64,000 nt of DNA from UBA5266 sp002411545 (GCA_028693085.1 JAQUWC010000002.1:1-64000), one strand, 5' to 3'; shown: positions 23,406 through 32,680, counted from the first letter of the stretch. The notes: generated by a model from the sequence alone, not told the origin. Program-made: numbers and translations.

Positions 23406-25172
23406 ATGAATCCATATAAGAAAATGCTAAGGCATATGAAAACATATCAAGCAATTATAATTTTAAGTACACTGATTGGCACTACGAATCTACTGGGACA
23501 ATCTCAATACGATGTCGTGGTAAGTTCATCCTTTACTCCTTCCATCAAAGATGCTCAGGAGAAAATCATGAAAGCGGCCGTCTTTGTTGATACAACCAAC
23601 ATAGAAACGAAAGTAGAATATAATATTGAAGATTTGGTATATACTTTTGAGTACCGCCCCGAACCCATCAAAGCGCCTAAAGTAGGGAAAGACCAAATTA
23701 CACGCTTATATCGAAATTACGTCAAAGCAGGTTTTGGATGGATGGAACCTTATGTAGAATTTAGTCATAGCAATCTACGATCAAAAAATTATGCCTATGG
23801 ATTGAATGTGAAACACCATTCTTTCTTTGGTAAACTCAAAAGTTTCGGACCGGCTTCCTTCAGTCAATCCAACATTGATATGTATGGACAAATGTTTCTG
23901 AACAACTATATTATCAATGCCAATGTTGACTATCAACATCATTTCGTTCATAGTTACGGATATAATACCGATTCCTTGAAAAAAATATTCGGTATAAGCG
24001 ATATATACTTTCCAAAAGCCAAAGAAATCGCCCGTCACTATCAAACAGCGCATGCCAATGTAAGTGCCATGAGTAATTACGGAACACGTTCTAACAAATT
24101 AACCCAAATCTATTCATTAGATTACGATTTCCTTTTCGACAATTTTTCATCCTATGAACATCAACTCCAAGCCAAAAGCACCTTGTTTCAAAAAATAAAC
24201 ATAGCCAGACTGGATATGGCAAAATTGGGAGGCAATATGGATGTGAATTATTATCATAACAAATGGGCACTTCAAGACATCAAAAAAGACCGTTGGTTGT
24301 TCAACCTCCGACCTAACTTACAATTTGCCTATCATAATTTCTCTTTCCGTATAGGATTTGATCTTGCCATGCGTTTACAAGACAGTGCTAAATTTGCTAT
24401 TTATCCCAACATAGAAGCATTGTTAAATGTGGTCCCCAATATTTTGACTTTCTATGTAGGTGTTGATGGAGGCATGAAACACTACTCCTATCTTGAAAGC
24501 ATGCGTTTAAATCCGTTTTTATCGGATTATCTCGACTTAGGATTCGTAAATCAACACATCCGTTTGTATGCCGGCACCAAAACCAACCTTTCTCATTCCT
24601 TATTTTTTGGAGCCGGAGCCTCCTTGTCGCTCAACGACGATATGCCATTTTTCTTTAACGACACATCCTCTCGTTTTTCGCTAAACGACACGACGGCCGT
24701 TAATTTATACAATACATTTTTATTGGTAAAAAGTCAATCCATACACACCAACGCTCACCTCAATTTGACCTATACGTATAAGAATATATTTAACATCGCT
24801 TTATCTTTCGAATACAACCTTTATTCCACTGATTCAATCAAGAAAGCATGGTATAAACCATTATTTATTAGTTCTTTGGAAGCAAATTATAATCTAAAAG
24901 ATAAATTCTTGTTCTCTTTCGATTTCTATATACACAGCGGGGCCTATTATCCCTCCATGCAAGCTGATGCCAGCATCAAATCGGAAGTCATGAAGTCGGT
25001 ATTCGACTTTAACATCGGCTGTGAATATCGTTGGAATAAACGTTTATCCTTTTTCTTAGACCTAAATAATTTTGCCGCTCAACGAAATTATTTTTATTAC
25101 AACTATCCCTCTGAACGTATCAACTTCTTATTGGGCGTTAAATATATTTTCGGAGGAGAACTTACCAACTAA
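23406..25172 (+). CDS. Putative outer-membrane beta-barrel protein, TPR partner
   Basis: A 588-residue exported protein. The signal peptide ends near TNLLGQ (about residue 32 from the first start; starts at 23427 and 23439 would give a more usual length). Residues 40-75 form a soluble plug or stalk-like segment. From about 95 the chain is made of alternating aromatic/hydrophobic strands with turn loops, and the last residues FLLGVKYIFGGE resemble a final barrel strand. No named family is recognised. Adjacency to the TPR gene, with a 10-base gap, suggests one envelope complex. Confidence 0.7.
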   Translation: MNPYKKMLRHMKTYQAIIILSTLIGTTNLLGQSQYDVVVSSSFTPSIKDAQEKIMKAAVFVDTTNIETKVEYNIEDLVYTFEYRPEPIKAPKVGKDQITRLYRNYVKAGFGWMEPYVEFSHSNLRSKNYAYGLNVKHHSFFGKLKSFGPASFSQSNIDMYGQMFLNNYIINANVDYQHHFVHSYGYNTDSLKKIFGISDIYFPKAKEIARHYQTAHANVSAMSNYGTRSNKLTQIYSLDYDFLFDNFSSYEHQLQAKSTLFQKINIARLDMAKLGGNMDVNYYHNKWALQDIKKDRWLFNLRPNLQFAYHNFSFRIGFDLAMRLQDSAKFAIYPNIEALLNVVPNILTFYVGVDGGMKHYSYLESMRLNPFLSDYLDLGFVNQHIRLYAGTKTNLSHSLFFGAGASLSLNDDMPFFFNDTSSRFSLNDTTAVNLYNTFLLVKSQSIHTNAHLNLTYTYKNIFNIALSFEYNLYSTDSIKKAWYKPLFISSLEANYNLKDKFLFSFDFYIHSGAYYPSMQADASIKSEVMKSVFDFNIGCEYRWNKRLSFFLDLNNFAAQRNYFYYNYPSERINFLLGVKYIFGGELTN

Positions 25173-25185
25173 ATAACATATAATT

Positions 25186-25941
25186 ATGATAGCTTATATT
25201 ACAGGTGCAAGCAGCGGTTTTGGTAAAGCCATTGCCCTCAAACTTGCCGAAAACAAGTATGACCTTATTATTACCGGCCGACGTGAACATTTATTACGTG
25301 CCTTAGAAAAGGAAATCAAAGAAACCTATCAACGCGACGTTCTCGTATTGGCCTATGATGTGAGGAACCGTCAACAAACGTTCCATATGAACGAAAACCT
25401 ACCCGATAAATGGAAAGCAATCGATGTATTGGTAAACAATGCTGGATTAGCAGCCGGAATGGACCATATCCAAGAGGGCAATATCAACGACTGGGAACAA
25501 ATGATCGATACCAATCTGAAAGGATTATTATACGTCACCCGCAGCATAGCTCCTTATATGGTGGCACGTAAAAAAGGACATATCTTTAACATAGGCTCCA
25601 TTGCCGGAAAAGAAGTATATCCGAAAGGAAACGTATATTGTGCAACAAAATTTGCCGTGGATGCTCTTACCAAAGCCATGCGCATAGACATGCTACATTC
25701 AGGTATTAAAGTAACACAATTGGCCCCCGGTGCTGCCGAAACCGAATTCTCATTGGTTCGCTTTAAAAACGATAAAGAAGCCGCCGACAATGTATATAAA
25801 GGTTACACTCCGCTCTACGCCGACGATATTGCACATATCATTTCCTTTGTGCTATCACTCCCCGATCATGTGTGTATCAATGATATGGTCATTACTTGTA
25901 AAGCGCAAGCATCTGCCACACAATTCCATAAAGAGCTGTAA
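25186..25941 (+). CDS. YdfG-type short-chain dehydrogenase/reductase
   Basis: A 251-residue classical SDR. It shows the NADP-binding TGASSGFG (6-13), NNAG (84-87) and catalytic S138, Y151 and K155 (YCATK). GRREHLL after the second strand favours NADPH. The chain resembles YdfG, an NADP-dependent 3-hydroxy acid (serine/allo-threonine) dehydrogenase. The substrate is not fixed by sequence. It starts 13 bases after the barrel gene and may share its transcript. Confidence 0.88.
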   Translation: MIAYITGASSGFGKAIALKLAENKYDLIITGRREHLLRALEKEIKETYQRDVLVLAYDVRNRQQTFHMNENLPDKWKAIDVLVNNAGLAAGMDHIQEGNINDWEQMIDTNLKGLLYVTRSIAPYMVARKKGHIFNIGSIAGKEVYPKGNVYCATKFAVDALTKAMRIDMLHSGIKVTQLAPGAAETEFSLVRFKNDKEAADNVYKGYTPLYADDIAHIISFVLSLPDHVCINDMVITCKAQASATQFHKEL

Positions 25942-26127
25942 TCTAAATTCCTATATTTTATAATACACGCCTACGCTACCTAAAAATAAGATTTATATTG
26001 CTTCCATAATCAAAAGGAAACATATTCGCTTTTTGTATTGTTTCATGTATATGATACGATTCAAATAATAGCTCTTTCAAAAATATAGGAGCTTTTCTGT
26101 TCTTTGTGGAAACTAAAAATAAAAGTG

Positions 26128-26135
26128 TAATTTTG
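26128..26135 (+). promoter_or_regulatory. Bacteroidetes -7 promoter element of the aminopeptidase P gene
   Basis: TAATTTTG followed by CA, 27 bases before the ATG at 26163 and inside the longer open frame that begins at 26106. Confidence 0.65.
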
Positions 26136-26162
26136 CATTTATTTTCATTAAATACAAAAATC

Positions 26163-27554
26163 ATGTTTGACAAAAACACCTATATTCAAAGACGTAATGC
26201 ATTAAAAAAAACCGTAAAAGACGGCATTCTACTTTTTTTGGGAAACAACGAAGCTCCCATGAACTATCCATCAAACACTTATCATTACCGCCAAGATAGT
26301 CATTTTATATATTTTTTCGGAATACAATTGGATCATTTAGCGGCTGTAATCGATCTGGATGAAGATAAAGAAATTATTTTTGGGGATAATTATACCATCG
26401 ACGATATCATATGGATGGGTAATCAACCAACCATCGAAGCATTGGCAGGGCAATGCGGAGTAACACACACTCAATCTTTGGCTAACTTAATTAACTATTT
26501 GCAAAAGGCTCAATCATCGGGTCGAAAAATTCATTATTTACCCCCTTATCGGGATGACAACAAAATATTTTTACATCATACCCTGGGTATTGCTTTTGAT
26601 GCATTGAAACAAAAGGCTTCCATTGAATTTATCAAAGGGGTAGTTTCCTTACGTGAAGTAAAAGACGACGAAGAACTTCAAGAAATGGAAAAAGCCTGTA
26701 ACCTGGGTGTCGATATGCATATGGCGGCCATGCGTTATTGCAAAGTCGGTAAATTGGAAAGAGAACTTTCGGGTATGATTGAAGGCATAGCTCTTTCGGG
26801 CGGAAACGGGGTTTCTTTTCCGGTTATATTATCTCAAAACGGCGAAACCTTACACAACCACAATCATGAACAAAAATTAGAAAATGGGCGCATGTTGTTG
26901 GTAGATGCCGGAGCCGAATTAAAAACAGGCTATTCTTCAGATTACACACGCAGTTTTCCCGTTTCGGGTAGATTCACTCAAAAACAAAAAGAAATTTACG
27001 AAATCGTATTGAAAGCTAATTTGGAAGCTATTGCTATGGCTAAACCCGGACTAAATTATTTCGACGTTCATTTACACGCTACTACGATTATCGCAAAAGG
27101 ATTAACCCAGTTAGGTTTAATGAAAGGCAATGCCGAAGAGGCAGCAAAAGTGGGAGCTCATGCTTTATTTATGCCACACGGATTGGGGCATATGCTTGGA
27201 TTGGATGTACACGATATGGAAGATCTGGGCGAAAACTATGTAGGTTATACCGAATACATACAACGCAGTAGCATCTTCGGTCATGGCAGTTTACGTTGCG
27301 GCAAAACATTGAAAAAAGGATTTGTCTTAACGGTTGAACCCGGCATATACTTTATCCCACAATTAATCAGCATATGGGAAAAAGAAAATAAATTCGTGGA
27401 ATATATTAATTACGATAAAGTAAAATCATATATAGGTTTTGGCGGCATCAGAATTGAAGACGACATCGTCATTACCGATACGGCTTGTCGCGTCATCGGA
27501 CGACCTCTCCCTAAAAAGGTAACCGAAATAGAATCTCTTATGAATCTATCCTAA
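26163..27554 (+). CDS. pepP: Xaa-Pro aminopeptidase (aminopeptidase P, M24B)
   Basis: A 463-residue cytosolic metallopeptidase that removes an N-terminal residue next to proline. An N-terminal creatinase-like domain (about 1-165) precedes the pita-bread catalytic domain. Ligands are visible in LLVDAGAELKTGYSSDYTR (two Asp, about 248 and 260), MPHGLGHMLGLDVHD (His about 339), TVEPGIYF (Glu about 392) and RIEDD (Glu about 432). The start is placed at 26163 because the promoter lies inside the longer frame, and the family N-terminus begins MFxxxxYxxRR. Confidence 0.94.
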   Translation: MFDKNTYIQRRNALKKTVKDGILLFLGNNEAPMNYPSNTYHYRQDSHFIYFFGIQLDHLAAVIDLDEDKEIIFGDNYTIDDIIWMGNQPTIEALAGQCGVTHTQSLANLINYLQKAQSSGRKIHYLPPYRDDNKIFLHHTLGIAFDALKQKASIEFIKGVVSLREVKDDEELQEMEKACNLGVDMHMAAMRYCKVGKLERELSGMIEGIALSGGNGVSFPVILSQNGETLHNHNHEQKLENGRMLLVDAGAELKTGYSSDYTRSFPVSGRFTQKQKEIYEIVLKANLEAIAMAKPGLNYFDVHLHATTIIAKGLTQLGLMKGNAEEAAKVGAHALFMPHGLGHMLGLDVHDMEDLGENYVGYTEYIQRSSIFGHGSLRCGKTLKKGFVLTVEPGIYFIPQLISIWEKENKFVEYINYDKVKSYIGFGGIRIEDDIVITDTACRVIGRPLPKKVTEIESLMNLS

Positions 27555-27605
27555 GATATAGATTCTAAAACTAATAGAGATACAAAAACAACAAGCGCAA
27601 AACGT

Positions 27606-28157
27606 ATGGATGTTACCTCAATCATTTTTATTGCCATCGGATTAGCCATGGATAGTTTTGCTGTGAGCATTTCTATTGGCAGCTGTTCTTCCTTATTTCG
27701 CTACAAACAAGCCTTCTTAACCGCTTTTATCATGGGAGCCTTTCAAGCTCTTATGCCTGTAGTAGGATGGGCATTAGCTTTCCACTTTGCTGAATCTATT
27801 TCCGATTTCGACCACTGGATCGCTTTTATCCTTTTATCCTATTTAGGTGGTAAAATGATATATGAATCGTTTCAGAAAAAAGATAAACCTTGCATTATCT
27901 TTTCATTAAAAACATTACTTATACTGGGAATTGCTACCAGTATCGATGCTTTAGCCATTGGAATTAGTTTTGCTTTTCTGAATATAAATATTATCTTACC
28001 GGTGATTATTATCGGACTCATTGCTTTCTTGTTTTCTTTTGCTGCTGTCTTTATCGGATTTCGTTTTGGTAAATTGAAAATCATGAGAGTTGAACTCATT
28101 GGAGGCCTCATATTGATAGCTATTGGCACTAAAATACTGATAGAACATATGTTTTAA
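27606..28157 (+). CDS. mntP: Manganese efflux pump MntP
   Basis: A 183-residue protein with six membrane helices. The two family motifs with acidic residues in the membrane are present: GLAMDSFAVSISIG (about 13-26) and GIATSIDALAIGISF (about 103-117). MntP exports Mn(II) and protects against its excess. In many bacteria it is controlled by a manganese riboswitch or MntR, but nothing like the yybP-ykoY element was seen in the 50-base upstream gap. It could be read from the pepP promoter. Confidence 0.93.
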   Translation: MDVTSIIFIAIGLAMDSFAVSISIGSCSSLFRYKQAFLTAFIMGAFQALMPVVGWALAFHFAESISDFDHWIAFILLSYLGGKMIYESFQKKDKPCIIFSLKTLLILGIATSIDALAIGISFAFLNINIILPVIIIGLIAFLFSFAAVFIGFRFGKLKIMRVELIGGLILIAIGTKILIEHMF

Positions 28158-28176
28158 GCCTTGTAATCAAATCAAC

Positions 28177-29079
28177 ATGCAGCAATATAGAAGTTATGTA
28201 TTACCGTTTGCTATTATATTGGGACTCTTGTTTCATTCCTATATTATCTTACTGTCGAGCGCTGTTCCAATTTTAATATTCTTGATGTTATTTTTTACCT
28301 ATAGTTCTATCCACGTGAGCAAAATGCGGATTGGCAATTTTGACTTGTATTTACTTCTTTTTCAATTAGTAGCAAGTATTCTATCTTATATTTTGTTATA
28401 CACTTTCGACCATGAACTTGCACAAGGAGCTTTGGTATGTATATTAGCCCCAACAGCAACTTCAGCCGTTGTCATTGCCGTCATGTTGGGAGGCAACCTA
28501 ACCACTATGGGAGTATACACTTTATTAAGTAATTTGGTTGTTGCTTTTATGGCTCCTATCTATTTTTCGTTCATAGGAGGCTGCGCGAAACTATCTTTTT
28601 GGGAATCGTTCGGATTGATATTTGCAAAAATAGCTCCGGTATTAATACTCCCGTTTATTTTAGCCGTAAGCATTCAAAAGTTCTCTCCTACACTAAATAC
28701 CAAAATCTTAAAATTGCAATTTATTTCGTTTTATTTATGGGCATTGGCATTGACCGTCGTCATTGCAAAAATCATTAATTTCATTTTAAATCAACAAGGA
28801 ATTAGCCTTTGGTTTATGATAGGCGCCGGTATATTAGCCCTGATCATATGTATTATACAATTCGCATTGGGTAAATATATCGGCAATCGTTACGGAGATA
28901 AAGTTGCAGGTGGTCAATCTTTGGGACAAAAAAATACCGTTTTAGCCATTTGGATGTCCCAAACCTATTTGAATCCCATAAGTTCAATCATTCCAGCCAT
29001 CTATGTGATATTACAAAATGTATATAACAGTTATCAACTTTGGAAACAAGACACTAACCACCGTAAACAGCATGGATAA
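28177..29079 (+). CDS. BASS-family transporter (bile acid:Na+ symporter-like)
   Basis: A 300-residue membrane protein with about nine to ten helices. The pattern ILAPTATSAVVIAVMLGGN in the first half and the C-terminal GQSLGQKNTVLAIWMSQTYLNP segment are typical of the BASS/SBF fold with its crossover helices. The substrate is unknown; related Bacteroidetes proteins are annotated as transporters of organic anions. Its 3' end overlaps the convergent thiS gene by 26 bases. Confidence 0.8.
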   Translation: MQQYRSYVLPFAIILGLLFHSYIILLSSAVPILIFLMLFFTYSSIHVSKMRIGNFDLYLLLFQLVASILSYILLYTFDHELAQGALVCILAPTATSAVVIAVMLGGNLTTMGVYTLLSNLVVAFMAPIYFSFIGGCAKLSFWESFGLIFAKIAPVLILPFILAVSIQKFSPTLNTKILKLQFISFYLWALALTVVIAKIINFILNQQGISLWFMIGAGILALIICIIQFALGKYIGNRYGDKVAGGQSLGQKNTVLAIWMSQTYLNPISSIIPAIYVILQNVYNSYQLWKQDTNHRKQHG

Positions 29080-29260
29080 GTACTATCTTATCATCGTTTT
29101 GTAAAATGGTGTTTTCCCATTCCACGCGGGCTATCACTTTATTATTGATTGCAACCGCCAAGCGTTTATCTTCTTCCCGATGTAAAATTTTCATTAAATC
29201 CATAAGCGAAGAAGCCACTTCGATTTGTTGTTCACGATTATTCACAAACACTTGTATCAT
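29054..29260 (-). CDS. thiS: Sulfur-carrier protein ThiS
   Basis: A 68-residue ubiquitin-like sulfur carrier for thiazole synthesis in thiamine formation. It ends in the required Gly-Gly (VYGG). Length and the VAINNKVIARVEWENT stretch match the family. The start codon overlaps the thiD stop by four bases, so translation is coupled. The partners thiF, thiG, thiH and thiC are not in the window. Confidence 0.9.
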   Translation of the reverse strand: MIQVFVNNREQQIEVASSLMDLMKILHREEDKRLAVAINNKVIARVEWENTILQNDDKIVLIHAVYGG

Positions 29261-30093
29261 ACATTCCTTTTTTTAATAATTTTTAATTTTTGAGGATTAA
29301 AACCATGATTTAACGGCCCGTGTCCATGCCCCAAAACAAGATCCTTTCCTTGCATAATAGCCATAAAGACATATTTTTTCGCTAAATCTACTGCTTCAGG
29401 CAATGCATATCCTAAGGCTAAATAACTGGCTATTGCCGACGACAGGGTACAACCTGTACCATGTAAATTATTGGTTTCTATATAATCTGAACTAAACGTA
29501 AGCGGATTTTCATCTCCTTGTATCCATAGCACATCCGTCATGCTCTTTGTTTTTAAATGCCCCCCTTTTACCAATACAGCCTTACAACCGTAAGACAGAA
29601 GGTCATAAGCTGCCTGTTTCATCTCATCAACTGTTTCTAAAGATTTGTTTACAAGCAAAGAAGCTTCTTTTAAATTGGGAGTAATGATTGTAGAAAGTGG
29701 AAATAAGTTTTTCTTCATACTTTCAATCGTTGAATGTTGTATGAGAGAATCTCCGCTTGTAGCCACCATGACCGGATCAAGCACAATATATTTTGGCTTA
29801 TATGTTAGCAAAGCTTGCGTCAACACCTCCACAACTTCCGGACTATGTAACATACCGATTTTAACAGCGTCGATGTGAAAATCATCCATGACCGCTTGCA
29901 ATTGCTGTCGAAAAACATCCATCGTTACCGACTGAATGCCTTTGACTCCTAAGGTGTTTTGAGCGGTAATCGCCGTGATGACTGTAGCAGCATAAAGCCC
30001 TAAGGAAGAGATGGTTTTTATATCCGCTTGAATGCCCGCTCCACCTCCGCTATCCGAACCGGCAACACTGACTACTACAGGATATGTTTTCAT
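29257..30093 (-). CDS. thiD: Hydroxymethylpyrimidine/phosphomethylpyrimidine kinase
   Basis: A 278-residue ribokinase-fold enzyme that phosphorylates HMP and HMP-phosphate for thiamine synthesis. The N-terminal VAGSDSGGGAGIQADIKT (10-27) and the anion-hole segment LHGTGCTLSSAIAS near residue 210 are diagnostic. It is flanked by 4-base overlaps with the DAHP synthase gene upstream and thiS downstream, giving a compact three-gene operon. No TPP riboswitch was recognised before the operon. Confidence 0.95.
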   Translation of the reverse strand: MKTYPVVVSVAGSDSGGGAGIQADIKTISSLGLYAATVITAITAQNTLGVKGIQSVTMDVFRQQLQAVMDDFHIDAVKIGMLHSPEVVEVLTQALLTYKPKYIVLDPVMVATSGDSLIQHSTIESMKKNLFPLSTIITPNLKEASLLVNKSLETVDEMKQAAYDLLSYGCKAVLVKGGHLKTKSMTDVLWIQGDENPLTFSSDYIETNNLHGTGCTLSSAIASYLALGYALPEAVDLAKKYVFMAIMQGKDLVLGHGHGPLNHGFNPQKLKIIKKRNV

Positions 30094-31160
30094 TTTTTTA
30101 CCTTAATAATTTCTTCTTGTATTTTGATGGTTTCTTCATGCAAAACCTCCATGAGTTTTTGCATAAAATCCTTATTTAAATGCCAATAATCACTTTGTTG
30201 CAATACGTGATCAATAACTTCTTGCCAACGATTAATTTGCAACAAAGAAATATTCTTCTCTTTTTTGTAGTATGCAATCTTCTCCACAATTTCCAAACGT
30301 CTGGCCAGGAGTGCGCATAAATCTTTATCCAGCTCATCAATCATATCACGGTATGTTTTCAACTGTTTGTCTTTTTTTTCTGTCAGAGAAGGAATGCGTA
30401 ATTGTGTGATTAAATTAAAGAATTCAGTCGGTTTTAGTTGTTGACTTCTATCACTCAAAGCCTGAGTAGGATCAACATGCACTTCAATCATCAAGCCATT
30501 TACATCCATATACAAAGCTTTTTGAGCAATTTCGAAAATAAAATCCTTATTTCCTGCCATGTGGCTTGGATCGCAGAGCATGGGGATTTCGGGATGCCGG
30601 CGTTTGAATTCTATGGGAATATTCCATAAAGGATTGTTTCTATATATGGAATGTTCATAGGTAGAAAATCCTCTGTGTATGGAAGCCATTTTTTTTATTC
30701 CGGCTTTGGCCAAGCGCTCAAAAGCTCCTATCCATAAATGTAAATCGGGCGAAATAGGATTTTTAATCATGATGCTAACATCACTGCCTTTAGCAGTATC
30801 GGCTATAGCCTGTACCATGAAAGGATTAACGCTCGTTCGTGCACCTATCCAAAAATACCGTATATTATGTTTTAAAGCGATTTCGAGATGTTGAGGTATG
30901 GCTATTTCAATACAAGTCGGGATATGATAGCTTTGTTCAACCTCTTGCAACCAGGATAAAGCTTGTTCCCCACACCCTTCAAAACTATGAGGTGATGAAC
31001 GAGGCTTCCATACGCCACAACGAAACAAGGATATCATGGGTTTTTCCGAAAGCTGAAGAGCAGTCTCTAACACCTGCTCTCGCGATTCGGCACTGCATGG
31101 CCCTGCTATAAGTAAGGGTGTGTGGTTTTGTGATGATACTAACGGTTGAATGTCAAACAT
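30090..31160 (-). CDS. Bifunctional DAHP synthase / chorismate mutase
   Basis: A 356-residue fusion that makes 3-deoxy-D-arabino-heptulosonate 7-phosphate and also rearranges chorismate to prephenate. Residues about 1-255 form a KDO8P-synthase-like (type I-beta) DAHP synthase, with LIAGPCSAESREQV near the start and LCDPSHMAGNKD later. Residues about 265-345 form an AroQ chorismate mutase helix bundle (LKTYRDMIDELDKDLCALLARR...IAYYKKEKN). Fusion to a mutase often provides allosteric control of the first shikimate step. It is the first gene of the operon with thiD and thiS. Confidence 0.93.
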   Translation of the reverse strand: MFDIQPLVSSQNHTPLLIAGPCSAESREQVLETALQLSEKPMISLFRCGVWKPRSSPHSFEGCGEQALSWLQEVEQSYHIPTCIEIAIPQHLEIALKHNIRYFWIGARTSVNPFMVQAIADTAKGSDVSIMIKNPISPDLHLWIGAFERLAKAGIKKMASIHRGFSTYEHSIYRNNPLWNIPIEFKRRHPEIPMLCDPSHMAGNKDFIFEIAQKALYMDVNGLMIEVHVDPTQALSDRSQQLKPTEFFNLITQLRIPSLTEKKDKQLKTYRDMIDELDKDLCALLARRLEIVEKIAYYKKEKNISLLQINRWQEVIDHVLQQSDYWHLNKDFMQKLMEVLHEETIKIQEEIIKVKK

Positions 31161-31187
31161 ACCTTTTAATTATCAGAATTTTGATGC

Positions 31188-31197
31188 CTGTATACAG
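31188..31197. promoter_or_regulatory. Palindrome in the leader of the DAHP synthase operon
   Basis: CTGTATACAG is a perfect 10-base palindrome between the -7 element (31214-31221) and the start codon at 31160. Its position suits a repressor site near the transcription start. No regulator is assigned. Confidence 0.3.
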
Positions 31198-31213
31198 AAT
31201 TAGTACTGCTCTG

Positions 31214-31221
31214 CAAAAGTA
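31214..31221 (-). promoter_or_regulatory. Bacteroidetes -7 promoter element of the DAHP synthase-thiD-thiS operon
   Basis: On the minus strand TACTTTTG followed by CA, 53 bases upstream of the start codon. Confidence 0.6.
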
Positions 31222-31314
31222 ATCTTTATTTCAAAACAAAAAAATGAAACCTACCTTATTTAGGTGCCTTTCTATGGACAAAAAGAGGGTTTTTATTAAC
31301 ATAATACTGTGAAA

Positions 31315-31322
31315 TACTTTTG
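31315..31322 (+). promoter_or_regulatory. Upstream -7 element before envC (P1)
   Basis: TACTTTTG, 57 bases before the start at 31380. Confidence 0.45.
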
Positions 31323-31354
31323 TAAAGATATTTTCATAATGTAATAAGGTTATA

Positions 31355-31362
31355 TAATTTTG
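31355..31362 (+). promoter_or_regulatory. Downstream -7 element before envC (P2)
   Basis: TAATTTTG followed by TAAC, 17 bases before the start at 31380, giving a very short leader. Confidence 0.5.
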
Positions 31363-31379
31363 TAACATTATAAAACGAC

Positions 31380-32585
31380 ATGTATAAAAATATAAAACAA
31401 ATAGTATATTTCATACTAGTTGTCTGTCTATCATTAGGCAGCAGCCATACTTTATGGAGTCAAACCAGCAAAGAAGCCCTAACCAAAGAAAAAAAACAAC
31501 TCGAAAAAGAACTAGCACAACAAAAAAAACTCTTAGAAGAAACCCGTCGAAACAAAACAGCCTCCCTGCGGGAAATTCAATTAATCACTAATCAAATAAA
31601 AAACAGGGAAAAGCTTATTCAAACCATCAACGAAGAACTTTCCTATATAGACGTCGAAATAGAGGAAGTAACCAAAGAAATTACCCAATTACAAACTAAA
31701 CTCGATGAATTGATTGATGCCTATAGAAAAGCAATCTACATAGCCTATAAACACCGAAACATGCTTGACAAAGCAAATTTCATTATATCCTCGGAAAACA
31801 TTCATCAAGCGGTAAAACGCATGCGCTATTTACAAGAATATTCCAATGCACTCAATCGCCATGTCTTAATTATTCAACAAACACAAGCAACCAAGAAAGA
31901 AAAAGAAAAAGTGTTGATGCAAAACAAACAAGAAAAAATGAACCTCTTGGAGCATAAAAACCAAGAAAAAACAAACTTAGTAAAACAACAACGGGACAAA
32001 GATCAAGTAGTATCAACCTTAAAAAAGAAAGAAAGTCAGATAAATACAGAAATCAATCGTAAAATCAAACGTCAAAAAGCCATTGATAATCAGATAGCCA
32101 AAATCATTGAAGCCGAATTAGCCAAAGCCAAAAAATCGGTTTCTCCAAAAGTAGAAGCAGCCAATGTAGCATTGTCGGCCGACTTTGCAAATAATCAGGG
32201 AAAGCTCCCATGGCCTGTCGATAAAGGAAATATCATTACAAACTTTGGTACTTACTCTCATCCGGAAGTATCATCGGTATTGATAACAAATAATGGCATT
32301 AACATTTTAACAGATAGAGCGGCCTCCGTACGTTCCATTTTCAACGGAAAAGTATCGACCGTGAGTATCATTGACGGAGCAAATGTGGTTATTATTAGCC
32401 ACGGTGCCTATCTAACCGTATATAGTAATTTAGGAAGCGTCTGTGTAAAGCCCGGCGATGTAGTCAGCACCCGACAAGTTATCGGAAACATGAAATCAGA
32501 TCCTAACGACAGCAAAGCGGAACTGCATTTTGAAATACGCAAAGAACGTACACCCCTTAATCCAACTTCCTGGATTAAACAATAA
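31380..32585 (+). CDS. EnvC-like murein hydrolase activator (coiled coil + LytM)
   Basis: A 401-residue periplasmic protein. A signal peptide (about 1-27) leads into long coiled-coil segments (about 32-260, KEKKQLEKELAQQKKLLEE pattern). A C-terminal LytM/M23 domain follows (about 285-401). The LytM metal ligands are incomplete: the usual HxxxD is replaced around NNGINI, while HG (ISHGAY) and LHFEIR remain. That fits EnvC/NlpD-type proteins, which do not cut peptidoglycan but activate amidases during division. The amidase partner is not in the window. Confidence 0.87.
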   Translation: MYKNIKQIVYFILVVCLSLGSSHTLWSQTSKEALTKEKKQLEKELAQQKKLLEETRRNKTASLREIQLITNQIKNREKLIQTINEELSYIDVEIEEVTKEITQLQTKLDELIDAYRKAIYIAYKHRNMLDKANFIISSENIHQAVKRMRYLQEYSNALNRHVLIIQQTQATKKEKEKVLMQNKQEKMNLLEHKNQEKTNLVKQQRDKDQVVSTLKKKESQINTEINRKIKRQKAIDNQIAKIIEAELAKAKKSVSPKVEAANVALSADFANNQGKLPWPVDKGNIITNFGTYSHPEVSSVLITNNGINILTDRAASVRSIFNGKVSTVSIIDGANVVIISHGAYLTVYSNLGSVCVKPGDVVSTRQVIGNMKSDPNDSKAELHFEIRKERTPLNPTSWIKQ

Positions 32586-32680
32586 GGGTTAAATCACATT
32601 CATATAATTTTTTACTTCTATTTTTATAATTTTTTTGTTCTTATCACGTTGTTTTGTATATTTCTTAAAATTCAAACAAC

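Noticed and set aside
27555..27605. Manganese riboswitch before mntP
   Set aside because: The spacer of 51 bases is too short and shows no yybP-ykoY-like paired elements.
31161..31379. TPP riboswitch upstream of the thiD/thiS operon
   Set aside because: No CTGAGA-type conserved core was found and the leader from the promoter is only about 45 bases.
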